64,000 bases of DNA from Anaerosalibacter massiliensis (GCA_000751555.1 CCEZ01000013.1:56183-120182), one strand, 5' to 3'. Shown: positions 7,841 to 17,211, numbered from the stretch's first letter. Program-made: numbers and translations. The notes: generated from the letters alone by a model not told the origin.

Positions 7841-9220
7841 ATGAAATATGATTTAATAATTGTTGGAGCAGGTCCTTGTGGTATTTTTACAGCATTGGAA
7901 CTTAAAAAAAACAATCCTGACAAAAACATATTGATTTTAGAAAAGGGAAATTCCATTTCAAAAAGAATTTGTCCTAAAAGAAAAACTGGTAATTGTATAA
8001 ATTGTTCACCTTGCAATATAACTACTGGGTTTGCAGGAGCTGGTGCTTATTCGGATGGAAAATTATCTCTTTCACCAGATGTAGGAGGAAACTTACCTGA
8101 ATATATAGGATATGAAAAAACTCAAGAATTAATAGATTATGTAGATGAAATTTATTTAAAATTTGGTGCTGATGAAAAAATTTATGGTATTGATAAAAAA
8201 AAGCAAATTAATGAAATTAGAAAAAAAGCTATAAAAAGTAATTTAAAACTTGTAGAATGTCCTATAAGACATATGGGAACAGAGGAAGGGTACAATATAT
8301 ATTCAAAAATCGAAAACTATTTAAAAAAAATTGGAGTAGAACTTAAGTTTAGAAATCCTGTGAAGGATATAATACTTGATAACAATAGAAAAATAAAAGG
8401 CGTAATAGCTGATAAAGAATATTTAGCAGACAAAGTAATTATTTGTATTGGTAGAGAAGGCTCTGATTGGCTAAAAAATTTATGCCATAAACACGATATT
8501 GACACAGAGACTGGAGATGTAGATATTGGCGTTAGGGTTGAAACTAGAAATGAAATAATGGAAGAGTTAAACGAGGCTATGTATGAAAGCAAGCTTATAT
8601 ACTATACTCCTACTTTCGATGATAAAGTTAGAACATTTTGCACCAATCCAGGTGGAGAAGTATCTACAGAATATTATGATGACAATTTAGCTGTTGTAAA
8701 TGGTCATAGCTATAAATCAGATAGTTTGAAAACTAAAAATACTAATTTTGCATTACTTGTAACAAAGCATTTCACAAAACCTTTTAATTCACCAATAGAA
8801 TATGGTACTCATATAGCTAAGCTTGGAAATATGCTTTCAGGGAATAAAATATTGGTTCAAAGATATGGGGATTTCAAAAAGGGTAGGAGAACTAATGAAA
8901 AACGACTGTATAGGAATAATATTATTCCAACATTGAAAGATGCAGTCCCTGGAGATTTAAGTCTAGTACTTCCTCATAGACTTTTAAAAGATATAGATGA
9001 AATGATCATAGCTCTAGACAATATAGCCCCAGGACTTGCCAGCGATGAAACACTACTATATGGAGTTGAAGTCAAATTTTATTCAAATAAAGTAATTACT
9101 AATAGTAAATTTGAAACTAATGTTAAAAATCTCTACGTCGGTGGAGATGGAGCAGGAATAACTAGAGGATTAATGCAAGCAAGTGTTAATGGAGTGCTAT
9201 TAGGGAGACAATTTAGTTAA
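7841..9220 (+). CDS. NAD(P)/FAD-dependent oxidoreductase (COG2509-type flavoprotein)
   Basis: 459 residues. An N-terminal Rossmann FAD site, IVGAGPCGIFTALEL (residues 5-20), is followed by an acidic strand end LILEKG and a cysteine-rich segment CPKRKTGNCINCSPC (about 45-60). Next comes GFAGAGAYSDGKLSLS, and the C-terminal FAD segment VGGDGAGITRGLMQASVNGV. This matches a widespread clostridial FAD-dependent dehydrogenase family of unknown substrate; the cysteines may hold a metal or redox centre. AAGGAGG precedes the ATG. It lies 60 bases beyond the yedE-operon terminator and probably has its own promoter. Families of this kind occur near selenium genes, so a link is possible but unproven. Confidence 0.85.
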   Translation: MKYDLIIVGAGPCGIFTALELKKNNPDKNILILEKGNSISKRICPKRKTGNCINCSPCNITTGFAGAGAYSDGKLSLSPDVGGNLPEYIGYEKTQELIDYVDEIYLKFGADEKIYGIDKKKQINEIRKKAIKSNLKLVECPIRHMGTEEGYNIYSKIENYLKKIGVELKFRNPVKDIILDNNRKIKGVIADKEYLADKVIICIGREGSDWLKNLCHKHDIDTETGDVDIGVRVETRNEIMEELNEAMYESKLIYYTPTFDDKVRTFCTNPGGEVSTEYYDDNLAVVNGHSYKSDSLKTKNTNFALLVTKHFTKPFNSPIEYGTHIAKLGNMLSGNKILVQRYGDFKKGRRTNEKRLYRNNIIPTLKDAVPGDLSLVLPHRLLKDIDEMIIALDNIAPGLASDETLLYGVEVKFYSNKVITNSKFETNVKNLYVGGDGAGITRGLMQASVNGVLLGRQFS

Positions 9221-9301
9221 TAAAATAGGCTTATTATTCATTAAATCTTTAATAACATCATAATCTGCTACAGTAACTTTATAGGGTTCACCAAAACTAT
9301 T
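9200..9301 (-). pseudogene. Possible 33-residue C-terminal gene remnant
   Basis: On the minus strand a frame bounded by a TGA at 9302-9304 reads NSFGEPYKVTVADYDVIKDL and on to a stop at 9200, overlapping the 3' end of the flavoprotein gene. It has a protein-like composition but no start codon and no ribosome-binding site. It may be the tail of a lost gene, or chance. No family recognised. Confidence 0.15.
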
Positions 9302-9374
9302 TCATCTATTTAAATTCCATTTTATTTTTATTTCACAAATATTTGTTACATTTTTGTTATAAATCAATTTTTAG

Positions 9375-9403
9375 TTGAATTTTCTAAAAATAAATACTAT
9401 AAT
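9375..9403 (+). promoter_or_regulatory. Strong sigma-A-type promoter for the ABC exporter leader
   Basis: TTGAAT at 9375-9380, a 17-base spacer, and a perfect TATAAT at 9398-9403. The expected transcription start is near 9410, about 28 bases before the leader ORF and 335 bases before the first exporter gene. Confidence 0.8.
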
Positions 9404-9437
9404 ATATAGAAAGAACAATCAAAATTAGGAGGTCGTG

Positions 9438-9530
9438 ATGATGAAAATGCTTATTAGATTTCAGATAATCAATAAAAATTTAATAGTCAAAAATTCAATA
9501 ACTAACAGACGACCTGTGACTATTTTTTGA
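9438..9530 (+). CDS. Putative 30-residue leader peptide of the ABC exporter operon
   Basis: An AGGAGG (9427-9432) is placed five bases before ATG ATG AAA, opening a 30-codon frame that begins MMKMLIRFQIINKNLIVKNS and ends at a TGA inside the T-run of a hairpin. The peptide resembles no family. Its position between a strong promoter and tandem terminator-like hairpins, ahead of a heterodimeric drug exporter, matches the arrangement of bmrB before bmrCD in Bacillus subtilis, where drug-stalled translation of a leader controls readthrough (established there, inferred here). The AGGTCGT at its ribosome-binding site is complementary to ACGACCT at 9509-9515 inside its own 3' part. Confidence 0.6.
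   Translation: MMKMLIRFQIINKNLIVKNSITNRRPVTIF
9482..9528 (+). terminator. Terminator-like hairpin inside the leader ORF
   Basis: AATAGTCA (9482-9489) pairs perfectly with TGACTATT (9517-9524) and is followed by further T residues to 9528. The 27-base loop carries the ACGACCT that can pair with the leader ribosome-binding site. The stem is short, so it may be a pause or attenuation element rather than a full terminator. Confidence 0.45.
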
Positions 9531-9561
9531 TTGGTAATTCTTTGCAATATATTTGATAAAT

Positions 9562-9590
9562 AGCCATAGGTGCCATATCCTATGGTTTTT
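9562..9590 (+). terminator. Attenuator hairpin T1 in the exporter leader
   Basis: CCATAGG (9564-9570) pairs with CCTATGG (9579-9585) across an 8-base loop and is followed by TTTTT. The descending arm can also pair with the CCATAGG of the next hairpin (9673-9679), making the two structures mutually exclusive. Confidence 0.65.
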
Positions 9591-9668
9591 ATATTTATAA
9601 AAATATTTATGCATTAACCTAAGCTATACGTTATCCATTCCCAAAACACCTAATTTAATGTATGAATT

Positions 9669-9719
9669 AAAACCATAGGATATTGAATATTATATAAGAT
9701 TCAAACCTATGGTTTTTTT
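9669..9719 (+). terminator. Attenuator hairpin T2 directly before the first exporter gene
   Basis: AAAACCATAGG (9669-9679) pairs perfectly with CCTATGGTTTT (9706-9716); inside it TTGAAT pairs with ATTCAA. A seven-T run ends at 9719. It has the form of a strong intrinsic terminator lying between the leader and the exporter genes, so full-length transcription should need readthrough or antitermination. Confidence 0.8.
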
Positions 9720-9743
9720 ATGCTTAAAACAGGAGGGATATTT

Positions 9744-11543
9744 TTGAGGGAGCTAAAGTCTATTTTTAATTTTATGAAAGGCAGTAAATTTATTTATTTT
9801 TTAAGTATTTTAAGTATTATACTTGCTACTTTTTTCACTGTAGTAGGACCTCTTTTAATAAAAACTACTATAGACTCTATTATTGGAAATAAACCAATCG
9901 ATTCAGAACAATTAGCAAAATTGATTAATTTTTTGGGAGGTAAAGTATTTCTAAAAAACAATATTTGGATAATAGGAATAGTCTTAATCATCTTAACTAT
10001 TCTTAGAGGTATGTTCCTATACCTTAAAAACACTTTATCTAGTAAATCGGCGGAAAACACTGCTAAAAGCATAAGAGAAGAGTTATATGATCATATCCAA
10101 AAACTCCCTTATGAATATCATGTTAAGGCTGATACAGGAGAATTAATTCAAAGATGTAGCTCAGATGTAGAAACTATTAGACGTTTTTTAGCAGTTCAAT
10201 TTGTAGAAGTTGGTGGTTCTTTATTTAATTTAATATTTGTAGCTTATATAATGTTTAATCTTCATGTAAAGATGGCATTAGTTTCTATGGCTGTTGTACC
10301 TATTATATTTGTATTTGCTTTTATATTTTTTTCTAAAGTTCAAAAAATATTTTTAGAAGTAGATGAGGCTGAAGGAAGACTTTCTACAGTATTACAAGAA
10401 AACTTAACAGGTATAAGAGTTGTGAAAGCTTTTGCTAGGCAAAGCTATGAAATTGAAAAATTTGACAAGAAAAATAGTCAATATAGAGACTTGACTTTTA
10501 AACTTATAAAACTTTTAGCTTGGTACTGGTCTATTTCTGACTTTATATGTATGATGCAAATAGGAGCTGTACTGGCAATGGGAAGTTTATGGGCAGCTAA
10601 AGGACAATTATCACTAGGTACTTTAGTTGCATTTATCACTTATGAAAGTATGCTTTTATGGCCTGTAAGGCAAATGGGAAGAATACTTACAGATATGGGA
10701 AAAGCCATTGTTTCCATAGGACGTATAGAAGAAGTACTTGAAGAGCCTATAGAAATTCTTGAAGAAAATCATGAAAAACCACAAATAATTGGAAATATAT
10801 CTTTTAGAAATGTATATTTTGGCTATGAAGACAAAGAATCTGTGTTGAAGGGAATATCATTTGATGTAAAAGCTGGTGAAACTATTGCAATATTAGGACC
10901 TACTGGTTCTGGAAAAAGTTCTTTGGTCCATCTTCTTCCTAGGTTATATGACTATGATAGTGGTTCTATAAAAATAGATGGAATAGAGCTTAAAAGTATT
11001 GATAAAAAATGGATTAGGAAAAATGTTGGATTAGTACTTCAAGAACCTTTCCTATTTGCCAAAACTATAAGAGATAACATTAAGATATCCAATCCAAGAT
11101 TAAATGATAAAAAAGTATTTGAAGCTGCTGAAGCTGCTAGTATTCACAATGATATCTCTTCCTTTGACAAAGGATATGACACTCTTGTGGGAGAAAGAGG
11201 AGTATCCCTATCAGGAGGACAAAAACAAAGAATGGCTATTGCAAGAACTATAATAGTTGAATCTCCCATTGTAGTATTTGATGATTCCCTAAGTGCAGTA
11301 GATACAGAAACAGATATTGCTATAAGAGAGGCGTTAAATGAGAGAAGAAGTAAATCAACTACTTTTATAATTTCCCATAGAATTTCTACAGTACAAGATG
11401 CTGATTTAATACTTGTTCTAGACAATGGGAAAATAGTGCAAGAAGGAACTCACGAAACTTTAATCAAAGAAGATGGAGTATATAAAAGAGTGTATAATAT
11501 ACAGAGTTCCTTTGAAGACAATATTGAAGAAGTAAATATTTAA
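9744..11543 (+). CDS. Heterodimeric ABC exporter subunit 1 (BmrC/TM287-like)
   Basis: 599 residues with the TTG start at 9744, which follows AGGAGGG by six bases; the upstream in-frame ATG at 9720 sits at the end of a terminator and lacks a site. Six transmembrane helices fill the first 320 residues, then an ATP-binding domain: Walker A GPTGSGKSS, signature LSGGQKQR, Walker B VVFDDSLSAVD, switch His in IISHR. The catalytic Glu after Walker B is replaced by Asp (FDD), as in the degenerate site of heterodimeric exporters. It should pair with the next gene product to export drugs or lipophilic compounds from the membrane. Confidence 0.93.
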   Translation: MRELKSIFNFMKGSKFIYFLSILSIILATFFTVVGPLLIKTTIDSIIGNKPIDSEQLAKLINFLGGKVFLKNNIWIIGIVLIILTILRGMFLYLKNTLSSKSAENTAKSIREELYDHIQKLPYEYHVKADTGELIQRCSSDVETIRRFLAVQFVEVGGSLFNLIFVAYIMFNLHVKMALVSMAVVPIIFVFAFIFFSKVQKIFLEVDEAEGRLSTVLQENLTGIRVVKAFARQSYEIEKFDKKNSQYRDLTFKLIKLLAWYWSISDFICMMQIGAVLAMGSLWAAKGQLSLGTLVAFITYESMLLWPVRQMGRILTDMGKAIVSIGRIEEVLEEPIEILEENHEKPQIIGNISFRNVYFGYEDKESVLKGISFDVKAGETIAILGPTGSGKSSLVHLLPRLYDYDSGSIKIDGIELKSIDKKWIRKNVGLVLQEPFLFAKTIRDNIKISNPRLNDKKVFEAAEAASIHNDISSFDKGYDTLVGERGVSLSGGQKQRMAIARTIIVESPIVVFDDSLSAVDTETDIAIREALNERRSKSTTFIISHRISTVQDADLILVLDNGKIVQEGTHETLIKEDGVYKRVYNIQSSFEDNIEEVNI

Positions 11544-11559
11544 AATTGAGGTGATACAT

Positions 11560-13377
11560 ATGGAAGAAATGGATCATAATGAAAAAATTAATTTTTCTTT
11601 TTGGAAAAACTTTTTAATCTATGCAAAACCTTATAAAAAATACTTTCTATTTTTAGCCTTGGTTATGATAGGAGTGGCAATTATTGATGCTATATTTCCT
11701 CTTATGAATAAGAAAGCTATAGATAGTTTTATAGTAAATAAAACTACTGTAGGACTAAATAGTTTTGCAATAAAATATGGAATATTAGTGCTAATTCAAG
11801 CCATAAATGTTTGGTTTTTCATTGCTATCGCTGGAAAGATAGAAGTAAAAATGGCTTACAGTATACGTAAAATAGGATTTGAAAAATTGCAAGTTCTTCC
11901 TCTATCCTATTATGATAATAAAGCTGTAGGATGGCTTATGGCAAGGATGACTTCTGATATAAATAGACTTAGTGAAACTATTTCTTGGGGATTAGTAGAT
12001 TTTGTTTGGGGTATTACTATGATGTTATCCATAACAGTTGTCATGTTTTCATTAAATATGAAACTAGCTCTCATAACTCTTTCAGTAATTCCTCCATTAG
12101 CCATAATTAGTGTGTATTTTCAGGAAAAAATACTTATGGCATATAGAAAGGTAAGAAAGATTAATTCTAGAATCACTGGAGCTTTTAATGAAGATATTTC
12201 TGGAGCAAAAACTACTAAAACTCTTGTAAGAGAAGAAAAAAATTTAAGTGAATTTACAGAATTAACGAGTGAAATGAAAGATAGTTCTATTAGAGCTGTT
12301 TGTATTTCTTCATTGTATCTACCTATAGTACTTCTTTTAGGAAGTATAGGTACAGCACTTGCATTAAATTTTGGTGGGAAAGCTGTAATATTAAAAGCTA
12401 TAAGCTATGGAACTTTAGTTGCATTTATTAATTATACTATACAGTTTTTTGAACCTGTAAGAGAATTAGCTGCTATATTTGCAGAATTGCAATCTGCTCA
12501 AGCTTCTGCTGAAAGAGTTTTTTCCCTTATAAATGAAGACCTTGAAATTGAAGATACTATTGAAGTTATAAATCAATATGGTGATTTCTTTAATCCAAAA
12601 ATAGAAAACTGGCCTGAAATAAAAGGTGAAGTTGAATTTAAAAATATATCTTTTAGTTATAAAGATGATGAAAAAATATTAGAAGATTTCAATCTTCATG
12701 TTAGTCCAGGAGAAACTATTGCTTTAGTAGGAGAAACTGGCTCAGGTAAGAGTACTATTGTAAACCTTTTATGTAGATTTTACGAACCTAATAGTGGAAA
12801 AATACTTATAGATAGTGTTGACTATAGAAAAAGACCACAGGTTTGGCTTCATGAAAATTTAGGATATGTTCTCCAATCTCCACATCTCTTTAGTGGTACT
12901 ATCATGGACAATATAAGGTATGGAAATCTTGAAGCTAGTGAATTAGACATCATCCGGGCCAGTAAATTAGTAAATGCTCATGATTTCATCATAAAACTTG
13001 AAAATGGATATGATACTGAAGTAGGAGAAGGTGGAAGCCTTCTTTCAACTGGGCAAAAACAACTTATCTCCTTTGCAAGGGCAGTTCTTAGAGATCCTAA
13101 AATATTTGTCTTAGATGAAGCTACATCTTCTATTGACACTGAAACAGAAAAAATTATTCAAGACACTATTCAAAAAGTTTTAAAAGGAAGAACCAGTTTT
13201 ATCATAGCCCACAGACTTTCAACTATTAGCAATGCAGATAAGATATTAGTCATTAAAAAAGGTAAAATAATAGAATCAGGAAATCATAGTGAATTGTTAA
13301 GCAAAAAAGGATATTACTATAGACTGTATACAAATCAATTTATTGAGGAGAAGAGTAATATAGTGATAGATGGATAA
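11560..13377 (+). CDS. Heterodimeric ABC exporter subunit 2 (BmrD/TM288-like)
   Basis: 605 residues; six transmembrane helices then an ATPase domain with Walker A GETGSGKST, Walker B FVLDEATSSID with the normal catalytic Glu, and His in IIAHR. The signature motif is altered (LLSTGQKQL in place of LSGGQ). Combined with subunit 1 this gives one normal and one degenerate ATP site, the hallmark of asymmetric heterodimers. ATG 11560 follows GAGGTG; a GTG at 11551 is part of that site. It starts 16 bases after subunit 1 ends. The linker near residue 340 carries an extra acidic stretch before the ATPase domain. Confidence 0.93.
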   Translation: MEEMDHNEKINFSFWKNFLIYAKPYKKYFLFLALVMIGVAIIDAIFPLMNKKAIDSFIVNKTTVGLNSFAIKYGILVLIQAINVWFFIAIAGKIEVKMAYSIRKIGFEKLQVLPLSYYDNKAVGWLMARMTSDINRLSETISWGLVDFVWGITMMLSITVVMFSLNMKLALITLSVIPPLAIISVYFQEKILMAYRKVRKINSRITGAFNEDISGAKTTKTLVREEKNLSEFTELTSEMKDSSIRAVCISSLYLPIVLLLGSIGTALALNFGGKAVILKAISYGTLVAFINYTIQFFEPVRELAAIFAELQSAQASAERVFSLINEDLEIEDTIEVINQYGDFFNPKIENWPEIKGEVEFKNISFSYKDDEKILEDFNLHVSPGETIALVGETGSGKSTIVNLLCRFYEPNSGKILIDSVDYRKRPQVWLHENLGYVLQSPHLFSGTIMDNIRYGNLEASELDIIRASKLVNAHDFIIKLENGYDTEVGEGGSLLSTGQKQLISFARAVLRDPKIFVLDEATSSIDTETEKIIQDTIQKVLKGRTSFIIAHRLSTISNADKILVIKKGKIIESGNHSELLSKKGYYYRLYTNQFIEEKSNIVIDG

Positions 13378-13408
13378 ATATAAGACCTGCATACCCATTC
13401 AACTTTTG

Positions 13409-13446
13409 AAAAGCTCAAATAGAATTAATTCTATTTGAGCTTTTTT
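13409..13446 (+). terminator. Terminator of the ABC exporter operon
   Basis: A near-perfect palindrome, AAAAGCTCAAATAGAATTAA and its mirror, ends in six T residues. It may also act for the convergent symporter gene, since the opposite strand likewise ends in a T-rich arm. Confidence 0.9.
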
Positions 13447-13494
13447 CATATTCTCTGCTATTTTGCAACATTTGGAATATTCTCTTTATTGATT

Positions 13495-15084
13495 TTAAGC
13501 TGCTATTCCTATTTTTGAGAATAATAAATATATACAGAACATCAAAATAGTTATTATTATTGAAACTATTTTAGATTTATTCCAAGGTACTATACTAACT
13601 TGCTCCGTATATTCCTGAACATATTCAGTTTCACGAGGTTTAACTTTTCCTACTATAAGCATTATAATTACACATGTTGGAAATAAAATACCTAATATAT
13701 GTAAAAAATTTATATGTGTAAAGAATATTTTCGATAAGCTATAGAATACAATATGGAACACTAAAGCTATTTTAGGTGCTATTGCTGGTACCTTCTTTGT
13801 GAAGAATCCTACTAAAATAGCTGCTAAAATAGGCACATTGAAAAATCCATTAAATTCTTGCAAATAATTATACAATCCTGATGATGCATACATTATAAAA
13901 GGTGCTATAACCATTGATGTCATAGCTAAAATAGCTCCAAATATTTTACCAACTTTCACTAAATCCTTATCTGTAGCATTTGAATTAAATATTGGTCTGT
14001 ATATATCTAAGGTAAATAAAGTTACTGAACTATTTAAGGCACCATTAAAAGAGCTTAATATTGCTCCAAACAACACGGCTGCAAAGAATCCTGCTAAAGG
14101 TTTAGGTAAAACATCTACTACTAACATAGGATAAGCCATATCAGGATTGGACAAAGAATCTCCATATAAATGAAAAGCTATAATTCCTGGTAAAACCAAA
14201 TACAATGGTCCGAGTAATTTAAAAAATCCAGCTAAAAAAACACCTTTTTGCCCTTCTTTCAAACTTTTTGCTCCTAAGGTTCTTTGTACTATAGATTGGT
14301 TTGTACACCAATAAAATAAATTGTTGAAAAACATACCAGTAAATAATGTAGACCATGGTACAGGTGAATTAGCATCTCCTATAGCATTTAATTTTTCAGG
14401 ATGATTTGTAATTAGTGTATTGATTCCTCCTGAAAAACTTCCTCCTCCTAATTTTATTAATGCAAATACAGTAATCATAAAACCACCAATTAAAAGTCCT
14501 ACTCCATTAAATGTATCTGCTGATACTGCAGCCTTAAGTCCCCCAAAGATAACATATATAGAACCAACTATTCCAATAGCCCATACAGTTACTATTAAAG
14601 CCTTTATTTCAGAAATACCAAAAATATTAGGAACATCAAATATACCATTTAAAACCAAAGCTCCTGAATACAATACTGTAGGAAGATACGCGACAATATA
14701 TCCAATTAAAAACAATATAGATACTAAAATGCGAGTAGATTTATCATATCTTTCCTCTAAAAAATTTGGTATAGTTGTTATACCACTTTTTAAATATCTA
14801 GGCAAAAATATTTGAGCCATAAGTACTAAAGCAAATGCTGATGTTACCTCCCAAGCCATTACAGCCATTGTAAATTTATATCCTTGTCCATTTAACCCTA
14901 CCATCTGTTCCGTAGATAAGTTTGTTAACATGAGAGAACCAGCTATGAAAACCCCAGTTAAACTTCTTCCTGCAAGGAAATATCCATCTTGACTAGATAA
15001 ATCATCATTACGAGTTTTTAGCCATGATAACAATCCAACTAGTGCTGTAAAAAGTATAAACGACAGAAACACCATTATATTCAA
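13495..15084 (-). CDS. Sodium:solute symporter family transporter (SLC5-like), probable inositol carrier
   Basis: 529 residues with about 13 to 14 hydrophobic helices. It carries SLC5-type motifs: DGYFLAGRSLTGVFIAGSLMLTNLSTEQMVGLNGQGY near the N-terminus, IYVIFGGLKAAVSADTFNG in the middle and GAILSSFNGALNSS, the usual sodium-site helix. It is last in the iol cluster on the same strand, so it is likely to import myo-inositol or a related sugar with sodium (inference from context). The TTG start at 15084 follows AAGGGGGAAATAAAA; the ATG at 15114 has no site. A hairpin-containing gap of 181 bases separates it from iolG. Confidence 0.9.
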   Translation of the reverse strand: MNIMVFLSFILFTALVGLLSWLKTRNDDLSSQDGYFLAGRSLTGVFIAGSLMLTNLSTEQMVGLNGQGYKFTMAVMAWEVTSAFALVLMAQIFLPRYLKSGITTIPNFLEERYDKSTRILVSILFLIGYIVAYLPTVLYSGALVLNGIFDVPNIFGISEIKALIVTVWAIGIVGSIYVIFGGLKAAVSADTFNGVGLLIGGFMITVFALIKLGGGSFSGGINTLITNHPEKLNAIGDANSPVPWSTLFTGMFFNNLFYWCTNQSIVQRTLGAKSLKEGQKGVFLAGFFKLLGPLYLVLPGIIAFHLYGDSLSNPDMAYPMLVVDVLPKPLAGFFAAVLFGAILSSFNGALNSSVTLFTLDIYRPIFNSNATDKDLVKVGKIFGAILAMTSMVIAPFIMYASSGLYNYLQEFNGFFNVPILAAILVGFFTKKVPAIAPKIALVFHIVFYSLSKIFFTHINFLHILGILFPTCVIIMLIVGKVKPRETEYVQEYTEQVSIVPWNKSKIVSIIITILMFCIYLLFSKIGIAA

Positions 15085-15205
15085 TTTTATTTCCCCCTTA
15101 AATTTTCTAGGCATTTTTTATATATTTAACGTTTTCATTTTACAGATTTAATATTTTAAATTATAATTAAATCATAAGGTTTATTTTACAAATTATATTT
15201 TTTAG

Positions 15206-15254
15206 GGCATACTGATTTCATATAATCTTATGATAAGCAGTATGCCATTTTTTT
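15206..15254. terminator. Hairpin between iolG and the symporter gene
   Basis: GGCATACTG (15206-15214) pairs with CAGTATGCC (15238-15246). A T-run (15248-15254) follows on the plus strand, so as a terminator it would stop antisense transcription. For the iol operon, read on the minus strand, it is a hairpin without a U-tract, perhaps a processing or stability element that lowers symporter expression. Confidence 0.45.
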
Positions 15255-15265
15255 GTATACAACTT

Positions 15266-16288
15266 TTATAAGGTAATTAGCTTACCAGTTTCAAAAGACT
15301 CTTTACATGCATAAGCTAAAGCAGTTGAATTTACACCATCTTCCACAGTGACTTTTGGTTGGCTTTTTTCAATTATGCAATTTATAAATTCTTCTACCTC
15401 ACTTAAATAAGCTTGTTCAAATCTTTCCAAAAAACCTTCTGAACACTCTCTTATTGCTCCAGTATGATCAAATACAGTAACTAAATTTTTTTCTGGAATA
15501 GTTCCTATTCTTAAAGTACCTCTGGTTCCTATTATTTCTGTTTCTATATGATATCCATGAGCACAATTTCTATCTGCTACAAATATTCCCATAGCTCCAT
15601 TTTTAAATTTAACTAATGCTACACCTGTTTCTGCATCATTAATTTCTTTAAATTCGGGATATTCATATGAATCACCTATGGCCCATACCCTCTCTGCTTC
15701 TGAACCTAGATACCATCTAGCAAGATCTAAATCATGTATAGCCATATCTAGAAATAACCCTCCACTATAGTTATTTTTAGCAAATTTTAGAAAACTTCCT
15801 ATAGCAGATGTTGGGTCTAAACCATAACATCTTATAAGAATAGGTTTTCCAATAGCTCCCTCTTCTATCTTTTCCTTTGCATAAACATAGGACTTATCAT
15901 ATCTTCTCATAAACCCAAGCATAAATACTTGCTTATCTCTACATTCATTAACTACTTTAGCTACCTTTTCAGCTTCATTTAAATATAATCCTAAGGGTTT
16001 TTCACTAAATACATGAAATTCTGCTTTTAATGCTTTCTCTATTTGTTCACAGTGAAAACTTGAAGGGGAAGATATAAATATAGCATCTAGTTCCTTATTT
16101 TCAAGCATTTCATCATAATCTGTATATCCATACTTAATTCCCCAATTTTTTTGAACTTCAGCAATTTCTTTTTCAACAATACTACAAACTGCAGTAAGTT
16201 CAGCATTAGGTATTCTAAAAGCTATATTTTCTGCATGTTGTTTTCCCAGCCTTCCTAGTCCAACTATTCCCACTTTTACTTTGTTCAT
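15266..16288 (-). CDS. iolG: Gfo/Idh/MocA family oxidoreductase, inositol 2-dehydrogenase type (copy 1)
   Basis: 340 residues. N-terminal Rossmann domain VGIVGLGRLGKQHAENI, the catalytic lysine motif SEKPLGLYLNEAEK, and the C-terminal sheet domain with SGGLFLDMAIHDLDLARWYLG. The family oxidises a ring hydroxyl of inositol to a ketone with NAD+. It is one of two such genes flanking iolE; the copies are clearly diverged, so one may favour scyllo- or another inositol isomer. The start at 16288 follows AAAGGATGG. It begins 26 bases after the iolE stop. Confidence 0.88.
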   Translation of the reverse strand: MNKVKVGIVGLGRLGKQHAENIAFRIPNAELTAVCSIVEKEIAEVQKNWGIKYGYTDYDEMLENKELDAIFISSPSSFHCEQIEKALKAEFHVFSEKPLGLYLNEAEKVAKVVNECRDKQVFMLGFMRRYDKSYVYAKEKIEEGAIGKPILIRCYGLDPTSAIGSFLKFAKNNYSGGLFLDMAIHDLDLARWYLGSEAERVWAIGDSYEYPEFKEINDAETGVALVKFKNGAMGIFVADRNCAHGYHIETEIIGTRGTLRIGTIPEKNLVTVFDHTGAIRECSEGFLERFEQAYLSEVEEFINCIIEKSQPKVTVEDGVNSTALAYACKESFETGKLITL

Positions 16289-16314
16289 TTTCTGCCATCC
16301 TTTCATACAGTTCA

Positions 16315-17211
16315 CTAAATATTAGCTTTCTCTTTTATGTATTTTCTAGCTTTCATTGCATATTCACATGGGTTTGCTTTTGCTGGATCTTGTTCTGCTT
16401 CTACTAAAAGCCAGCCTTCATAATTGTTTTCTGCTAAAATTTTAAATATATGTTCAAAATCTATATCTCCATCCCCCGGAACAGTAAATGCACCAGATTT
16501 TACAGATTGTAGAAAGCTCATATCTTTTTCCTTTACTAAATTTATTACATTTTTTCTTACATCTTTTAAATGAACATGTTTTATCCTGTCTATATATTTA
16601 TTTAAAACCTCTATAGGCTCCTCTCCTGAATATACGAGATGTCCAACATCATACAATAAATATACAAGTTCAGGATCTGTTATTTCCATTAGTCTATCTA
16701 TTTCTTCTGTAGTTTGAACCCCTGTACCCATATGATGGTGATAAACAAGCTTCATGTCCCTTTCTTTTGCAAGCTTACCAAGTTTATCTAATCCAGTAGA
16801 TAATTTTTCCCATTCTTCTTCTGTAAATAAAGGCTTATTGTTAAATATAGGTACTTCCATTTTACCTTGAATACTATGTCCTTGTTCTGATACAACTATT
16901 ACTTTAGCTCCCATCTCATGAAGAAAATCTCTATGGGTTATAAAAGCCTTTTCTGTTTCTTCATAGGGTTTTGTAGTTAAATATGCACTAAACCATGCAC
17001 TAGCAATTTCCATCCCTCTAAGTTCTAAAGCTTTTTTAAGTACTTTAACATCTTTTGGATATTTATTTCCTACCTCTGTTCCTTTAAAACCTGCTAATGC
17101 CATCTCACTTATACATTGTTCAAATGTATTTTCTGCTCCAAGTTCTGGCATATCATCATTAGTCCAAGCTATGGGAGCTATTCCAAGCTTAACTTTTTCT
17201 TTATTAAACAT
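16315..17211 (-). CDS. iolE: Myo-inosose-2 dehydratase
   Basis: 298 residues, a xylose-isomerase-like TIM barrel. Motifs: [18 protein letters not shown] at the N-terminus, [31 protein letters not shown] and [13 protein letters not shown] with metal-binding residues, and [13 protein letters not shown]. It dehydrates 2-keto-myo-inositol to the cyclic trihydroxy-dione of the pathway. The start at 17211 follows GAGGTGGAGG. Between two iolG-type genes in the iol operon. Confidence 0.95.
   Translation of the reverse strand: MFNKEKVKLGIAPIAWTNDDMPELGAENTFEQCISEMALAGFKGTEVGNKYPKDVKVLKKALELRGMEIASAWFSAYLTTKPYEETEKAFITHRDFLHEMGAKVIVVSEQGHSIQGKMEVPIFNNKPLFTEEEWEKLSTGLDKLGKLAKERDMKLVYHHHMGTGVQTTEEIDRLMEITDPELVYLLYDVGHLVYSGEEPIEVLNKYIDRIKHVHLKDVRKNVINLVKEKDMSFLQSVKSGAFTVPGDGDIDFEHIFKILAENNYEGWLLVEAEQDPAKANPCEYAMKARKYIKEKANI

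Noticed and set aside
9720..9743. ATG at 9720 as the start of exporter subunit 1
   Set aside because: It lies at the end of the T2 terminator T-run without a ribosome-binding site, whereas the TTG at 9744 follows AGGAGGG at the right distance.
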